A DNA stretch of 5,880 nucleotides from an uncultured Eubacteriales bacterium (GTDB lineage Bacteria > Bacillota > Clostridia > Christensenellales > CAG-138), in NCBI GenBank assembly GCA_900542615.1, contig UQOG01000122.1, positions 1 through 5,880 of the forward strand. Reading direction: 5' to 3'. The notes under the pieces were generated by a model. That model worked only from the letters and a program-made list of their open reading frames with translations, did no database searches and was not told the DNA's origin. How positions within the stretch are numbered: the stretch's first letter is position 1; the number at the start of each line of letters is the position of its first letter. The translations under genes were made by a program, and so were the position numbers. This document shows positions 4,923 to 5,880 of this stretch, in pieces.

Positions 4923-5770
4923 GGGAGAAGTATCCCGTAGATTTTCTGTGCCGGCTCATGGACGTAAATCGCTCCGGCTATTACAAGTGGCGGCAGCGAA
5001 AAGGAACGCTCAACCGCTATGAGCAGAATCGGATCGTGCTGACAGAACTGTTACAGACGGCCCACGAAAAACATCCCTCGCATGGGTACCATCGCCTGGC
5101 GCTGGATGTGTTTTCAGAAACGGGATGGGTGTTTTCACACAACCTGGCTCACAAGTGCTGTAAAGCTGCGGGAATCCGCTCAAAAGCCAGAAAACGCCGC
5201 TATCAGCGTCCTGGTGCGGAAAGCATCCTCTTTGCCAATGAGGTCAAAGGACGCTGGAACGCGGCCCGGCCGCTCCAGCTTGTCGTTTCCGATATGACCA
5301 TGTTCAAAGTTGGGAACACCTATTGGGAGTGGACCATCCTGCTGGATACCTTCAACAACGAGATCCTTGCCCACAGCGTTACATCTCAAACGGGAAGCAA
5401 CAAGCCTTACTATCACTGCCTCGATGAATTGAAAAAGCGGATGAGCAAAAGAGAAGAGCAGACGTCCCAGGTAGTCTTACACACCGACCAGGGAGCCGTC
5501 TACTCTTCACAGGCTTTTTGCCAGGCCCACCATGATTATAACATACTTCGCTCTATGTCGCGAGGGGGTACTCCCACAGATAACCCAATTATTGAAGCCC
5601 TGAACGGCTGGATCAAGGAAGAACTCTATCTTGACTTCGATTTGGCCCATACTGGTGATGTCCCCGCCCTCTTAAAAGTCTATGTTCAATACTTCAACAA
5701 CAATCGTCCTGCTGCAGCTTTGGGCTATAAAAGCCCCGTTCAATACAGGACTGAACGGGGCTTCTCCTAA
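4847..5770 (+). CDS. IS3-family transposase OrfB (DDE integrase-core domain)
   Basis: This frame supplies the catalytic half of the transposase, which cuts and joins the element ends. Numbered from the TTG at 4847 (307 residues), positions 30-48 hold the conserved start YPVDFLCRLMDVNRSGYYK. A second helix-turn-helix-like domain (HTH_21) spans about 65-118. The RNase H-like core runs from about 140 to 300. The catalytic residues are Asp149 (VVSDMT), Asp214 (HTDQG) and Glu250 (IIEALNGWIKEE); 35 residues separate the last two, as in the DD(35)E pattern, and the K of WIKEE follows. The functional protein is probably the OrfAB fusion. A separate OrfB of 283 residues could start at the ATG at 4919, coupled to the orfA stop. 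The frame is uninterrupted to TAA at 5768-5770. Confidence 0.92.
   Translation: MGGRSWCKQGIRYWRRKDYEVIEEMREKYPVDFLCRLMDVNRSGYYKWRQRKGTLNRYEQNRIVLTELLQTAHEKHPSHGYHRLALDVFSETGWVFSHNLAHKCCKAAGIRSKARKRRYQRPGAESILFANEVKGRWNAARPLQLVVSDMTMFKVGNTYWEWTILLDTFNNEILAHSVTSQTGSNKPYYHCLDELKKRMSKREEQTSQVVLHTDQGAVYSSQAFCQAHHDYNILRSMSRGGTPTDNPIIEALNGWIKEELYLDFDLAHTGDVPALLKVYVQYFNNNRPAAALGYKSPVQYRTERGFS
5731..5763. terminator. Hairpin over the orfB 3' end
   Basis: A perfect 12-bp inverted repeat, AAGCCCCGTTCA (5731-5742) and TGAACGGGGCTT (5752-5763), has a nine-base loop and lies wholly inside the last orfB codons. Downstream on the plus strand only a weak T-rich stretch follows (TTACTTTTC). On the minus strand the stem is followed by CTTTTAT. 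It can act as a bidirectional, imperfect terminator and may also protect the mRNA 3' end. Confidence 0.55.
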
Positions 5771-5781
5771 ATTACTTTTCT

Positions 5782-5807
5782 GTGTCTACTTTTGCTTGAC
5801 AGGTGCA
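5782..5807. repeat. Right terminal inverted repeat of the insertion sequence
   Basis: It begins GTGTCTACTTTTGC and ends GACAGGTGCA. Its reverse complement pairs with 4456-4481 at 22 of 26 positions. A partial third copy of its inner half (GTGTCTACTTTT) occurs at 4496-4507. Confidence 0.85.
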
Positions 5808-5815
5808 GAAATGCA

Positions 5816-5844
5816 TTGCAGGGCCGGGGATTTTGTTTTATACT
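5816..5844 (+). promoter_or_regulatory. Possible promoter reading out of the window to the right
   Basis: TTGCAG (5816-5821, three of six matches) and TATACT (5839-5844, five of six) are separated by 17 bases in the AT-rich flank beyond the insertion sequence. A short inverted repeat (ATATAT 5851-5856, ATATAT 5862-5867) lies just downstream and could be an operator. No coding sequence is recognisable from 5808 to 5880, so the call rests on spacing and the -10 box only. Confidence 0.3.
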
Positions 5845-5880
5845 GAACGTATATATGGGCTATATATTTATACCCCAGGA

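Larger units (their letters stand above)
4456..5807 (+). mobile_element. IS3-family insertion sequence, IS150-like, apparently complete
   Basis: The element is about 1352 bp if the ends are TG...CA at 4456 and 5807. It has imperfect 26-bp terminal inverted repeats (22 of 26 matching), orfA and orfB in overlapping frames with orfB at -1, an A7 slippery site, and an intact DDE triad. The GTAGACA block lies 19-25 bases from the end, as the TTGGACG block does in IS150. Matching flank bases (TC outside left, GA outside right) extend the inverted symmetry by two. No 3-4 bp direct target duplication is visible for any reasonable choice of ends. Base composition is less GC-rich than in the housekeeping genes to the left. 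Both frames are undamaged, so the element may still be mobile. It interrupts the integrase gene at 4455. Confidence 0.9.

Noticed and set aside
4456..5807. A cargo or accessory system inside the insertion
   Set aside because: The whole interval is used by a standard IS3-family orfA/orfB pair and its ends; there is no passenger gene.
1..5880. CRISPR array, toxin-antitoxin pair, defence island or retron
   Set aside because: No regularly spaced repeats, no small gene pair, and no reverse transcriptase or nuclease motifs were seen on either strand.

Overview
The window looks like the chromosome of a GC-rich member of the Clostridia (Bacillota). The basis is strong AGGAGG-type ribosome binding sites, consensus sigma-A promoters, a Bacillus PgcA-like phosphohexomutase, a CCA-encoding tRNA-Arg, and an integrase of a type I associate with clostridial elements. 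Genus cannot be read from the sequence.

Left part (1-3307) is ordinary housekeeping DNA, mostly on the minus strand. From right to left in the direction of transcription there is a promoter at about 3278-3307, radC (JAB/MPN-domain DNA repair-type protein, best start a TTG at 3202), then a full-length phosphoglucomutase/phosphomannomutase whose ribosome binding site is built from the last codons of radC. A GNAT acetyltransferase follows 92 bp further on and ends in a hairpin plus T-run. The first 95 bases may hold the basic tail of a convergent plus-strand gene whose TAG overlaps the TAG of the acetyltransferase.

Middle part (3342-3693) is a plus-strand tRNA unit: a perfect TTGACA-17-TATAAT promoter, a decayed tRNA-Arg(CCT) copy, an intact tRNA-Arg(CCT) with encoded CCA, and a strong intrinsic terminator. 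The tRNA unit and radC are divergently transcribed from a short shared region.

Right part (about 3694-5880) is accessory DNA. Next to the tRNA gene, in the usual place for a tRNA-targeted integrative element, lies the C-terminal catalytic half of a tyrosine recombinase on the minus strand, with three TGCTAAT repeats around its 3' end. It is cut at 4455 by a complete IS3-family (IS150-like) insertion sequence of about 1.35 kb with 26-bp terminal inverted repeats, orfA, an A7 slippery site, orfB with an intact DDE triad, and two internal hairpins likely to insulate it from outside transcription. No target duplication is visible, and the 73 bases beyond the IS do not look like the missing integrase half, so a deletion or rearrangement probably followed insertion. 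I found no convincing new biological system. The points of interest are the decayed element at the tRNA locus, the tRNA tandem, and the expression control of the IS.
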